A DNA stretch of 14,797 nucleotides from an uncultured Bacilli bacterium (GTDB taxonomy: Bacteria > Bacillota_I > Bacilli_A > RF39 > UBA660): positions 1 to 14,797 of the forward strand of contig CANPWS010000013.1 in NCBI GenBank assembly GCA_947584955.1, written 5' to 3'. The position numbers and the translations under genes are program-made. Under the pieces are notes generated by a model. It searched no databases, was not told the DNA's origin, and worked only from the letters and a program-made list of their open reading frames with translations. The stretch's first letter is position 1. The number at the start of each line of letters is the position of its first letter. Shown here in pieces: positions 8,258-14,797 of the stretch.

Positions 8258-8587
8258 TCACTTCTTTTTTAATATACTTACTTCTTGCATTAAAAGCCTT
8301 ATCTTTTCATTTTGTCTTGATACTATTACAGTAAGAGCAATAGCTATAATCATTAAAAATCCTACTAATATTGCTAAAATCATATTAGAAGCTGTTTGAA
8401 ATCCAAGTAAATTTGTTACAAATTTTAAAGCTCCTGGTACTAATGTAAAAACAAATAATATAAAACATGGAACTAACCATACAAAAGAATATTTAATAGA
8501 AATATTATTTTTTCTTACTAATGATAGGATTATTACTACTACTAAAAGAAGAAATATTATGGAAGATATTTTTAGTTCTAAACTCAT
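8258..8587 (-). CDS. DUF2304 (GacJ-like) small membrane protein
   Basis: Protein of 109 residues with three hydrophobic segments (about 5-22, 31-50 and 67-92) followed by a short charged, coiled-coil-like tail (SRQNEKIRLLMQEVSILKKK). The pattern and length match DUF2304 proteins, which are encoded next to GT2 enzymes that make polyprenyl-phosphate sugars. In group A Streptococcus the equivalent GacJ binds GacI and raises its activity. The ATG has a strong AAGGAGG upstream and forms an ATGA overlap with the end of the restored reading frame of the preceding GT2 gene, the usual arrangement for a subunit pair. One of the few genes here ending in TGA. Confidence 0.85.
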   Translation of the reverse strand: MSLELKISSIIFLLLVVVIILSLVRKNNISIKYSFVWLVPCFILFVFTLVPGALKFVTNLLGFQTASNMILAILVGFLMIIAIALTVIVSRQNEKIRLLMQEVSILKKK

Positions 8588-8676
8588 TTTTTATACCTCC
8601 TTAATCCTACGATTAAAATTGATAATACAACATTAATCATATAATAAAAGTTTTTCCAAGTTCTTATACTTGATAC
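8584..8676 (-). pseudogene. Detached C-terminal tail of the GacI-like GT2 gene (downstream of in-frame TGA)
   Basis: Thirty sense codons in the same frame as the GT2 gene follow the TGA at 8677-8679 and end in TGA at 8584-8586. They read VSSIRTWKNFYYMINVVLS, then ILIVGLRRYKK. The [G]xSSI...YYMI.V.LSI...RR pattern is the usual end of GT2 enzymes paired with DUF2304 proteins; the TGA takes the place of the conserved Gly before VSSI. This fully explains an otherwise unassigned 89-bp gap. It also contains the AAGGAGG ribosome binding site for the DUF2304 gene. Confidence 0.8.
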
Positions 8677-9306
8677 TCATTCTTTTCTTTCATTCATTTC
8701 TACTGATACTTCTTCTATTTTATAACCTTTTTTTAAAATAACTGTGGTTGATATTGGTTCAGGATATTCTGTAGGATAATTATTTGCAAATTCATGAATT
8801 AATTTTTTATCTATTGCTCTCATTCCTGAAGTTGTATCATAGATTTTCTTTTTTGTTACTAATTTTATAAAAAATGATATAACATTTATTCCTATTCTTC
8901 TCATTTTGCTTGATTTAAAGGTATCTATATTTTCTATAAATCTTGATCCTATTACCATATTTGCTTTTTCATTTAGGATTGGTTCTATTATTTTTTCTAC
9001 ATAATTTACATTATGTTGTCCATCACCATCTATTTGTACTGCTATGTCATAATTATTTTCCATAGCATATTTATATCCCGTTTGAACAGCACCACCTATT
9101 CCAAGATTTTGAATCAAAGAGATATGGTTTATACTATTTTTAATAAGTATATCTTCTGTATTATCAATGGATTTATCATTTATAACAATATAGTCATAAT
9201 TTACTTTATTATTTTTATTCCAATTATCTATTTTATTTATAACTTTTAATATACTACCTTCCTCATTGTACGCAGGAATTATAAGTAACACTTTATTTTT
9301 AGCCAT
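8677..9306 (-). CDS. GacI-like polyprenyl-phosphate GT2 glycosyltransferase, C-terminus cut by an in-frame TGA
   Basis: DPM/DPG-synthase-like GT2 of 209 residues as read. Motifs: IIPAYNEEGSI at 9-19, VINDKSIDNT at 41-50, the metal-binding DGDGQH at 93-98, GSRF, and TTSGMRA in the acceptor region. It likely makes a polyprenyl-phosphate sugar on the inner membrane face together with the DUF2304 protein. I chose the ATG at 9306 (AGGAG 8 bp upstream) over a TTG at 9327. The frame stops at TGA 8677-8679, but the same frame then continues for 30 codons of family-like tail to an ATGA overlap with the DUF2304 gene (stop at 8584). The full gene was therefore probably 8584-9306 (240 codons before the stop). 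Either a recent nonsense mutation (a one-base change from GGA Gly would suffice) or a sequencing error. The catalytic core is intact, so residual function is possible. Confidence 0.85.
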   Translation of the reverse strand: MAKNKVLLIIPAYNEEGSILKVINKIDNWNKNNKVNYDYIVINDKSIDNTEDILIKNSINHISLIQNLGIGGAVQTGYKYAMENNYDIAVQIDGDGQHNVNYVEKIIEPILNEKANMVIGSRFIENIDTFKSSKMRRIGINVISFFIKLVTKKKIYDTTSGMRAIDKKLIHEFANNYPTEYPEPISTTVILKKGYKIEEVSVEMNERKE

Positions 9307-9341
9307 AATTATTACTCCTAATCTCAATTAAATACAACTAT

Positions 9342-9371
9342 ATTATAACATTATCCAAAATAAATAGTCAA
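9342..9371 (-). promoter_or_regulatory. Main promoter of the GT2-DUF2304-flippase-heptose-FucNAc operon
   Basis: On the minus strand TTGACT (9366-9371) and TATAAT (9342-9347) are separated by 18 bp, with a TGn extension before the -10. This is the best sigma-A-type match seen in the window. It would start transcription about 30 nt upstream of the GT2 ATG at 9306. No second strong promoter is obvious before capE. Confidence 0.8.
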
Positions 9372-9412
9372 TGTTACTGATAATAAAATATTATTAATAA
9401 TACATTTATTCC

Positions 9413-9439
9413 TTGAATTTTTTCTTAAGTTAATATAAA
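9413..9439 (+). promoter_or_regulatory. Possible weak promoter of the plus-strand GT2 gene
   Basis: In the 171-bp divergent intergenic region, TTGAAT (9413-9418) and TATAAA (9434-9439) face the plus-strand gene with a short 15-bp spacer. A TATATA at 9445-9450 is an alternative -10 without a good -35. The region must hold a promoter for this gene, but its exact position is uncertain. Confidence 0.35.
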
Positions 9440-9477
9440 CTAAATATATAGTTACAAAAACAGTAAGGAGTAAAAGT

Positions 9478-10425
9478 ATGAAGAAAATAGATGTAAGCAT
9501 CATTGTAATTAGTTACAATCATGAAAAATACATTAAAGAAGCTATTGATAGTATCTTAAAGCAGAAAGGTACTTTTACATATGAAGTAATTTTTGCTGAT
9601 GATCATTCATCAGATAATACAGTAAAATTAATTAAAAAATATTCAAAGGATATTAAAAACAAAAAATTTATTTTTAATGATATAAATCTTGGTAATACTA
9701 AAAATACTTTAAATGCTATAAATAATTGTGAAGGAAAATATATAACCTTTCTCGAAAGTGATGATTTTTGGTACTCAGAAAATAAGATTCAAAATCTTTA
9801 TAAATTTCTTGAAGATAATAATGATTATATTGCTGCTAGTAATAAAAGATGTGAAATGGATAAAGAAAGAAATCTTATATTTCCTTATCCCAAATGGGTT
9901 AAAGAAGATTGTGATATTAACTTAGAAGATTTTTTAAATTTGAAATTTTATTCACATATTGAAACAATGTACCGAAATATATATCCTAAAGATAAAAAGT
10001 TTAATGATATATTTACTACAGACACAATGATTTGTGATCTTTTTCAATGTATTTATTTTTTAAATAAAGGTAAAATAAGAATATTAAATCAAAATGCTGG
10101 AGTATATCGAACTAGCTCGTCAGGTAATACTACAAATTATAATTCTACTAAAAAGTTATCAGAAATATCACAAGATCATATTAAAATATTAAATAAGATT
10201 AATATATTTTACAATAAGAAATTAGATTTAAGATATTTATACGGTTATTTTTTATTTCCTATTTTTGCAAATACTATATTAAAATTTGACTTTAAAGGAT
10301 ATAAAAAAGTTAAAGAAATTACAGATAAAAAATATCGCCATTTCTTTTATTTACATATATTTAAATTTTTTAAAATATACTTTATTGTTTTAATGGATAA
10401 ACTAAAGAAAAATAAAAGTAAATAA
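9478..10425 (+). CDS. Family 2 glycosyltransferase (lone plus-strand gene)
   Basis: GT-A fold transferase of 315 residues. The N-terminus MKKIDVSIIVISYNHEKYI is followed by the nucleotide-binding FADDHSSDNT and the metal-binding ESDDFW near residues 94-99. The middle part (TTDTMICDLFQCIYFLNKGK, then YRTSSSGNT) is typical of the GT2 branch that adds sugars to cell-surface polysaccharides. The C-terminal 60 residues are basic and aromatic-rich and probably contact the membrane. ATG start with AAGGAG 7 bp upstream. It is the only plus-strand gene, divergent from the main operon and convergent with the polytopic membrane protein, with its own terminator. The donor and acceptor cannot be read from sequence. 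Confidence 0.9.
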   Translation: MKKIDVSIIVISYNHEKYIKEAIDSILKQKGTFTYEVIFADDHSSDNTVKLIKKYSKDIKNKKFIFNDINLGNTKNTLNAINNCEGKYITFLESDDFWYSENKIQNLYKFLEDNNDYIAASNKRCEMDKERNLIFPYPKWVKEDCDINLEDFLNLKFYSHIETMYRNIYPKDKKFNDIFTTDTMICDLFQCIYFLNKGKIRILNQNAGVYRTSSSGNTTNYNSTKKLSEISQDHIKILNKINIFYNKKLDLRYLYGYFLFPIFANTILKFDFKGYKKVKEITDKKYRHFFYLHIFKFFKIYFIVLMDKLKKNKSK

Positions 10426-10504
10426 TAATTTAAATTAGTTATAAGGTTTTTAAAAAATTATTTTAAATAACTTAATGAATTTATTAAACTAATAATTTCA
10501 AAAT

Positions 10505-10538
10505 AAAAATGAGTACCGTAATATTTGTACTCATTTTT
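10505..10538. terminator. Bidirectional intrinsic terminator
   Basis: Perfect 12-bp inverted repeat (AAAAATGAGTAC at 10505-10516, GTACTCATTTTT at 10527-10538) with a 10-nt loop. T-runs follow the stem on both strands. It lies 79 bp after the plus-strand GT2 stop and 54 bp after the stop of the minus-strand membrane protein, so it can end both convergent transcripts. The rest of the 167-bp intergenic stretch (10426-10592) is AT-rich with nothing else recognisable. Confidence 0.9.
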
Positions 10539-10592
10539 TATTATCTAATAAATATGTTTTTGTATATAACAAAAGTTTATTTAAAATAATTT

Positions 10593-12653
10593 TTAATTTT
10601 CACAACCACTTTCAAATATTCTAATTCCATCTTCTTCATAAATTAAATTATAATTATTAAAAGCATCACTTTGATCAAGAGTTATTATATAATCAGCTTT
10701 TGTTTTACAAACATCTGCGTAATTTAAATTAATAGTAATATAATCATCTTGTACTAATACAAAATTTGTATCTTGATCGGTTAAATTTACCGCTACATGT
10801 TCATATCTATTATAAACATCAGCATATTTTTTCAAAGGATCTAATTTATAATATAAATCTAAATTAGGTACTTGATTTACTGTATTAACTACTTTAACAC
10901 CATTTGTAGCAATATAATTAGGTAATGTTATACCACTATTTACAGCTATAAATACAGCATTTTCATTTTCGTTAGCAATTTTTCTTATCTCCTTTGATAC
11001 AGGTTTATTATAATATACTTTAAGACCTTTGTTTATTGGAGATACAACTGTGCCAGAAATAATAGATATTAAAAATAATAATGTAACTAATATATAATTT
11101 GTCTTTTTATTATTTATTAAGAACAAAGCTATTATAACCATAAAAATAATAAGAGATATAACTGAAGTATAAAGATTTACATAACCAGCAACTATATCTT
11201 CAAAAACATTATTTGATATTTTTATTGATATAAATGTTACTATAAAAGATATAGCAAAAGAAATTAAAATTTTCTTTAAATTCTTTATATTATTACTGTA
11301 ATTTGCAATTATATAAATAAATTCAATAATTGATAAAAATCCAACAGCAACCTGAGCTCTTTCAGTGGTTGACATATATATTAATGTTATTCTTGAAAAA
11401 ATTCTTGGTAATGGAAAACAAATCCAAATAAATAATAGTATTGTGATTATACTTGCTAAAATGATAAATAAATCTTTTTTCTTATTCTTAATCATTAAGT
11501 ATATACCATAAATTAGTGGTACTGGGAATAATGAAATATATTGTGATAACTCGCATGGATTTCCTACTTCTTTATATGGAAAATACATTTGTGCAAGATA
11601 AGTAAATAAAAGTCTCCATTCTCCTCCACCACTACTAAATCTTTCACCTGGATATACGGTATTATTAACTATTTCTAATACATCAAGATTATTTCTAAAA
11701 ATTAAAAACATTAATAGTCCTATTACAAAGAAGATTGGTATTAAATATAATAAATCTTTAATTTTTAAATTTTCTTTACATTTTACAAGTACCCATATTA
11801 CTAAAATTAAATAACAATATCCATAAGGAATTTGCCATGCTGGATACATACACATAATATATAAAAATCCACTATAACCAAGTAATAAAGACCAAATTAA
11901 TTTTTTCTTCCATGAAGAAGATTTTAATCCATAATAAAATAATACTATTGCTAAGTTTCCATATGCTATTATACTTGCACTTTGCCACCACTGAACAACA
12001 GGAGATAAAGTTATCATTACAGCACCTAAAAGCGACAAAAGTTTATTTTTATTAATAAGTATCATAAAAAGTTCAAAACTACTAAAAAACAATATAAAAT
12101 ATGGTAAATACCATGAAAGTGAATAAGCTCTTTCTACATCTAAAAATAAATAACCTATACTACCAGGTATTGCTAAAATACTAACGTCTTTTGAAGCCAA
12201 ATTAGGATATAATGTAACATTGTTATCTTTTGCTCCAAGTATTACATTATTTTTTGAAAAATTAACTAATTTTGTAGATTGTGTAAGAGCCATTGGTGTA
12301 GATACTAACCATTCATCACTTCTAATTGGTCTTTCTTTTCCTAAAATTATACTTCCATCAAGAAGATTATTTGGTTGAATTGAGTTATTCCATATTTCAG
12401 AAGATGAACCATTATATTTACCTAAAACTAATATTATTAAAACAAAAGCACCAATAAAATATCTTTTTTCATACATAAAATTCCATATTTTTTTTATGTC
12501 TATTATAAAATGTAAGAATACAAATAAATTAAAAATACTAAATAAAAATAATAAGTCATAAGAAAAATGTAAAAATGGTAAAATTTTTATTGCGGCAAAA
12601 AATATTAAATAAGAAACAATTAAATAAATTATTCCCATTATTTTTTTATTCAT
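10593..12653 (-). CDS. Large polytopic membrane protein with RSDEW loop motif, possible GT-C-like glycosyltransferase
   Basis: Protein of 686 residues with roughly 12-14 hydrophobic segments. Three come near residues 5-25, 33-53 and 65-79. A long, probably extracytoplasmic loop (about 80-175) follows, carrying GKERPIRSDEW (RSDEW at 111-115). Many helices follow up to about 545, and then a soluble extracytoplasmic domain of about 140 residues. An acidic pair in the first outer loop plus a soluble C-terminal domain is the plan of GT-C transferases that use polyprenyl-phosphate sugars, so a role in modifying a glycan outside the membrane is plausible. I do not recognise a characterised homologue; a polymerase-like role is an alternative. 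The ATG at 12653 has AGGAG about 8 bp upstream and overlaps the preceding GT2 gene by 8 bp. An ATG at 12719 would overlap by 74 bp with a poorly placed ribosome binding site. Confidence 0.75.
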   Translation of the reverse strand: MNKKIMGIIYLIVSYLIFFAAIKILPFLHFSYDLLFLFSIFNLFVFLHFIIDIKKIWNFMYEKRYFIGAFVLIILVLGKYNGSSSEIWNNSIQPNNLLDGSIILGKERPIRSDEWLVSTPMALTQSTKLVNFSKNNVILGAKDNNVTLYPNLASKDVSILAIPGSIGYLFLDVERAYSLSWYLPYFILFFSSFELFMILINKNKLLSLLGAVMITLSPVVQWWQSASIIAYGNLAIVLFYYGLKSSSWKKKLIWSLLLGYSGFLYIMCMYPAWQIPYGYCYLILVIWVLVKCKENLKIKDLLYLIPIFFVIGLLMFLIFRNNLDVLEIVNNTVYPGERFSSGGGEWRLLFTYLAQMYFPYKEVGNPCELSQYISLFPVPLIYGIYLMIKNKKKDLFIILASIITILLFIWICFPLPRIFSRITLIYMSTTERAQVAVGFLSIIEFIYIIANYSNNIKNLKKILISFAISFIVTFISIKISNNVFEDIVAGYVNLYTSVISLIIFMVIIALFLINNKKTNYILVTLLFLISIISGTVVSPINKGLKVYYNKPVSKEIRKIANENENAVFIAVNSGITLPNYIATNGVKVVNTVNQVPNLDLYYKLDPLKKYADVYNRYEHVAVNLTDQDTNFVLVQDDYITINLNYADVCKTKADYIITLDQSDAFNNYNLIYEEDGIRIFESGCEN

Positions 12654-14787
12654 TTTTATCTCTCCTATCAAGTAAAAAGCAACTATATCTAGAAAAATTG
12701 GGATTATAAAATCTATCATTTCTAAGTATTATTCCCCATTTATCTTTCATATATTTACTTTCATGTTCAAATCTAATTTTTTTCTCACCTTTTGTATCAT
12801 ATCCTCTTGTTTTTGATTCAAAATGAAATAATTCAACTTGTGGTAAAAAGACATTATAATATCCTTTTTGTAATAGTTTAATATTAAAGTCTACATCGTT
12901 ATATGCTACTTTTAAGTCTTCTTCTAATCCTCCTACCTCATCAAATTTTTTCTTTGAAACCATTAAACAAGCCGCAGTATTAGCACTATAATTATAAGGA
13001 ACACGAAGTCTTCCAAAATATCCTAAATCATCTCTTTCACGTCCCAAAAAAGCATGAGAAGCTACTCCACCAATACCTAAGACTACACCACCATGTTGCA
13101 CAGTAGAATCTGGATATAGAAGTTTTGCACCAACACATCCAATATGTTTTTGCATAGCATAGCCAACCATTATACTAAGCCAAGAATCAGTTATTACTTC
13201 AGTATCATTATTTAATAACAAAATAAAATCTGTATTTAAATTTTTTATAGCATTATTATTTATTTTTGAATAATTAAATTCACTTTTATCTTCAATAACA
13301 GTTATATTATTATGTTCTTTACTAATCATTTTTAAATATTTAACTGCTTCTTCATCACTTGTATTATTATCTACTATTACAATTTCAAAATTTTTATATT
13401 TAGTTTTTTTATAAATAGAATTTATACATTTTTCCAAATCTTCCTTATGATTTTTTGTTGGTATTATTATTGATATTTTAGGTTCTTTATCATATAAATA
13501 TTTAATTTTATAAAATGGTGTTTTTTCATCTACTTCTACTTCAGCATTTATTTTTCTTCTTTTTAAAGCATCAGTTAATGCTAATTTTCCAGCACTTTTT
13601 ACATATGTTTTATTAGAATTATCCGCAGAGGTGGATGTAATAGATTTTCTCCAATGATAAAGTACTCTTGGTATATGATTAATATTGTTAGTTTTTTCAG
13701 TTATCTTTAAAAATAAATCATAATCTTGTGCACCATCATATTTGCTATCAAAACCACCAACACTATCAAATATTTTTTTTCTAACTACAGCAAAATGACA
13801 AATATAATTCATACTTAAAAGTGTATCGGGAGAATAATCAGGTTTAAAATTAACTTCACAAAAATTACCTTTTTCATCTAATTTATCTTCATCGGTATAT
13901 ATCAAATCTAATTTTTTATTTTCATTTAAAGATAAAGCAACATAATAAAGTGCTGACTCATCTAATACATCATCATTATCTAAAAATCCAATAAATTCAC
14001 CATTTGCAATATTTACAGCACTATTCATACATTTTGAAATCATTCCATTTTCCTTACGATAATAAATTTTTATTTTTGGATTATCTTCATAACTTTTTAA
14101 TACATCTAAAGTATTTTTATTAGTAGAATTATCATCAGCAATACATATTTCAAAATTTTCATATGTTTGATTTAGTACTGAATTTATACATTCTTTTAAT
14201 ACATTAGCTTCTGCATTATAAACTGGAATAATAATACTTATAAGTGGTTTATATTTTAATTGCACTTTTTTATCATAATTTTCAATATCTTTTAACCATT
14301 TATTATACTCACTATCGATTTGAGGATTATAATATGTTTTTACTTCTGGATGAATATAATTTTGTAAAAATGAATTAAAATATCTTTTTAATTTTTTTGG
14401 AGGAATTAAGAAGTGATGTCTAGTCCACATTAACTTTATTGTTTTTATTATTGGTCTAATTAGTAATACAAGTCTATTATATATAACTCTAAATGGTTTT
14501 GTAATTACTTTTATACTTCTTATTATATAACCATAATTTTTATCTAATATTACGTATTCTTCATCTTTAGAATAAATTATTACTTTTACTCGTTTAGTAT
14601 TTTTAGGTAAAGAACAATCTAAATCAAAAAAATTAACATCTAAATCCATTTGTGATTTATCTATTTTTTGTTCTTTATTATTTATTAATAATATTATTTT
14701 ATTTATTTTAAAGCTTGTATAACCAGTAATTTTTAATTTTGGATTAATAATTCCATATAAAAATTTTTTTTCTATCTGTATGTTCAT
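12646..14787 (-). CDS. Tandem-domain GT2 glycosyltransferase (start may lie beyond window edge)
   Basis: At least 713 residues. Residues 1-90 form a beta-rich accessory region. A basic hydrophobic stretch at about 90-125 probably attaches it to the membrane. A first GT-A domain spans about 183-400: SIIIPVYNAEANVLKECINS, ADDNST at 217-222, LDNDD at 269-273, QDYD at 354-357, HW at 378-379. A second GT-A domain spans about 437-690: SIIIPTKNHKEDL, VDNNTSDEE, LLNNDTEV at 524-531, YNDVDF at 629-634, H655. Such two-domain enzymes usually add two sugars, or alternate linkages, in O-antigen, rhamnan or capsule backbones. The ATG at 14787 has no ribosome binding site in the 10 bases visible upstream, and the frame stays open to the edge, so the true start may be farther right. 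The stop overlaps the next gene by 8 bp. Confidence 0.85.
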   Translation of the reverse strand: MNIQIEKKFLYGIINPKLKITGYTSFKINKIILLINNKEQKIDKSQMDLDVNFFDLDCSLPKNTKRVKVIIYSKDEEYVILDKNYGYIIRSIKVITKPFRVIYNRLVLLIRPIIKTIKLMWTRHHFLIPPKKLKRYFNSFLQNYIHPEVKTYYNPQIDSEYNKWLKDIENYDKKVQLKYKPLISIIIPVYNAEANVLKECINSVLNQTYENFEICIADDNSTNKNTLDVLKSYEDNPKIKIYYRKENGMISKCMNSAVNIANGEFIGFLDNDDVLDESALYYVALSLNENKKLDLIYTDEDKLDEKGNFCEVNFKPDYSPDTLLSMNYICHFAVVRKKIFDSVGGFDSKYDGAQDYDLFLKITEKTNNINHIPRVLYHWRKSITSTSADNSNKTYVKSAGKLALTDALKRRKINAEVEVDEKTPFYKIKYLYDKEPKISIIIPTKNHKEDLEKCINSIYKKTKYKNFEIVIVDNNTSDEEAVKYLKMISKEHNNITVIEDKSEFNYSKINNNAIKNLNTDFILLLNNDTEVITDSWLSIMVGYAMQKHIGCVGAKLLYPDSTVQHGGVVLGIGGVASHAFLGRERDDLGYFGRLRVPYNYSANTAACLMVSKKKFDEVGGLEEDLKVAYNDVDFNIKLLQKGYYNVFLPQVELFHFESKTRGYDTKGEKKIRFEHESKYMKDKWGIILRNDRFYNPNFSRYSCFLLDRRDKNE

Positions 14788-14797
14788 TATATCATAG

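Noticed and set aside
8677..8679. Reading this TGA as Trp (code 4) or Gly (code 25) through an alternative genetic code
   Set aside because: All other genes are open under the standard code with no internal TGA, and about 35 tryptophans use TGG. A recoding organism would show many internal TGA codons. Selenocysteine is also not expected at this position.
8202..9249. Plus-strand open frames at 8202-8399 and 9013-9249, and the one at 5363-5548 in the GT9 gene
   Set aside because: Antisense to recognised coding sequences (flippase start/DUF2304, GacI-like GT2, GT9), Ile/Tyr/Phe-rich with no family resemblance.
9307..9327. TTG start for the GacI-like GT2 gene
   Set aside because: The ATG at 9306 has AGGAG 8 bp upstream, and GT2 enzymes of this type begin just before the IIPAYNEE motif.
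9381..9396. Short inverted repeat TAATAA/TTATTA in the divergent promoter region
   Set aside because: Only 6 bp of A/T per arm; expected often by chance in DNA of this composition.
12654..12719. Upstream ATG at 12719 for the polytopic membrane protein
   Set aside because: It would overlap the tandem GT2 gene by 74 bp with a poorly spaced ribosome binding site; the ATG at 12653 has AGGAG well placed.

Overview
This window is a glycan-assembly locus from a very AT-rich bacterium; by eye, G+C is about a quarter or less. Nearly every gene has an AAGGAG-type ribosome binding site, stops are mostly TAA, and about 35 tryptophans are encoded by TGG, so the standard bacterial code is in use. Base composition and gene types point to a low-GC Bacillota lineage (Bacilli/Erysipelotrichia-like or Clostridia-like, probably gut-associated). 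This is inference: no rRNA or other phylogenetic marker is present.

Layout, right to left on the minus strand. (1) At 14.79-10.59 kb lie a tandem-domain GT2 glycosyltransferase (12646-14787) and a large polytopic membrane protein with an RSDEW loop motif (10593-12653). They overlap by 8 bp and end at a strong bidirectional terminator (10505-10538). (2) At 9478-10425 a lone plus-strand GT2 gene converges on that terminator. (3) At 9306-1 runs a long minus-strand operon from a strong promoter (TTGACT-18-TATAAT, 9342-9371): polyprenyl-phosphate GT2, DUF2304 membrane protein, Wzx-like flippase, gmhA, family 9 (heptosyl-type) transferase, hldE, gmhB, WbuB-like GT4, capE (fnlA) and capF (fnlB, cut by the left edge). 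Gaps are mostly 1-11 bp or overlaps. The exception is a 90-bp gap before capE, which holds an internal promoter inside a perfect AT palindrome.

How they fit together (inference from families): GmhA, HldE and GmhB suffice to make ADP-D-glycero-beta-D-manno-heptose, and the GT9 enzyme would add heptose to a glycan. CapE and CapF make the precursor of UDP-L-FucNAc (CapG/FnlC is expected just off the left edge), and the WbuB-like GT4 is the probable L-FucNAc transferase. The GT2-DUF2304-flippase trio matches the gacI-gacJ-gacK arrangement of the streptococcal group A carbohydrate, where a lipid-linked side-chain sugar is made, flipped and then added outside the membrane by a GT-C enzyme. The polytopic RSDEW protein is a candidate for such an outside enzyme. 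No initiating phosphoglycosyltransferase, obvious Wzy polymerase or ABC exporter is seen here.

The most notable anomaly is a single in-frame TGA in the GacI-like GT2 gene. It removes a family-like 30-residue tail that otherwise reads on to an ATGA overlap with the DUF2304 gene. No mobile elements, CRISPR arrays, tRNA or rRNA genes were seen.
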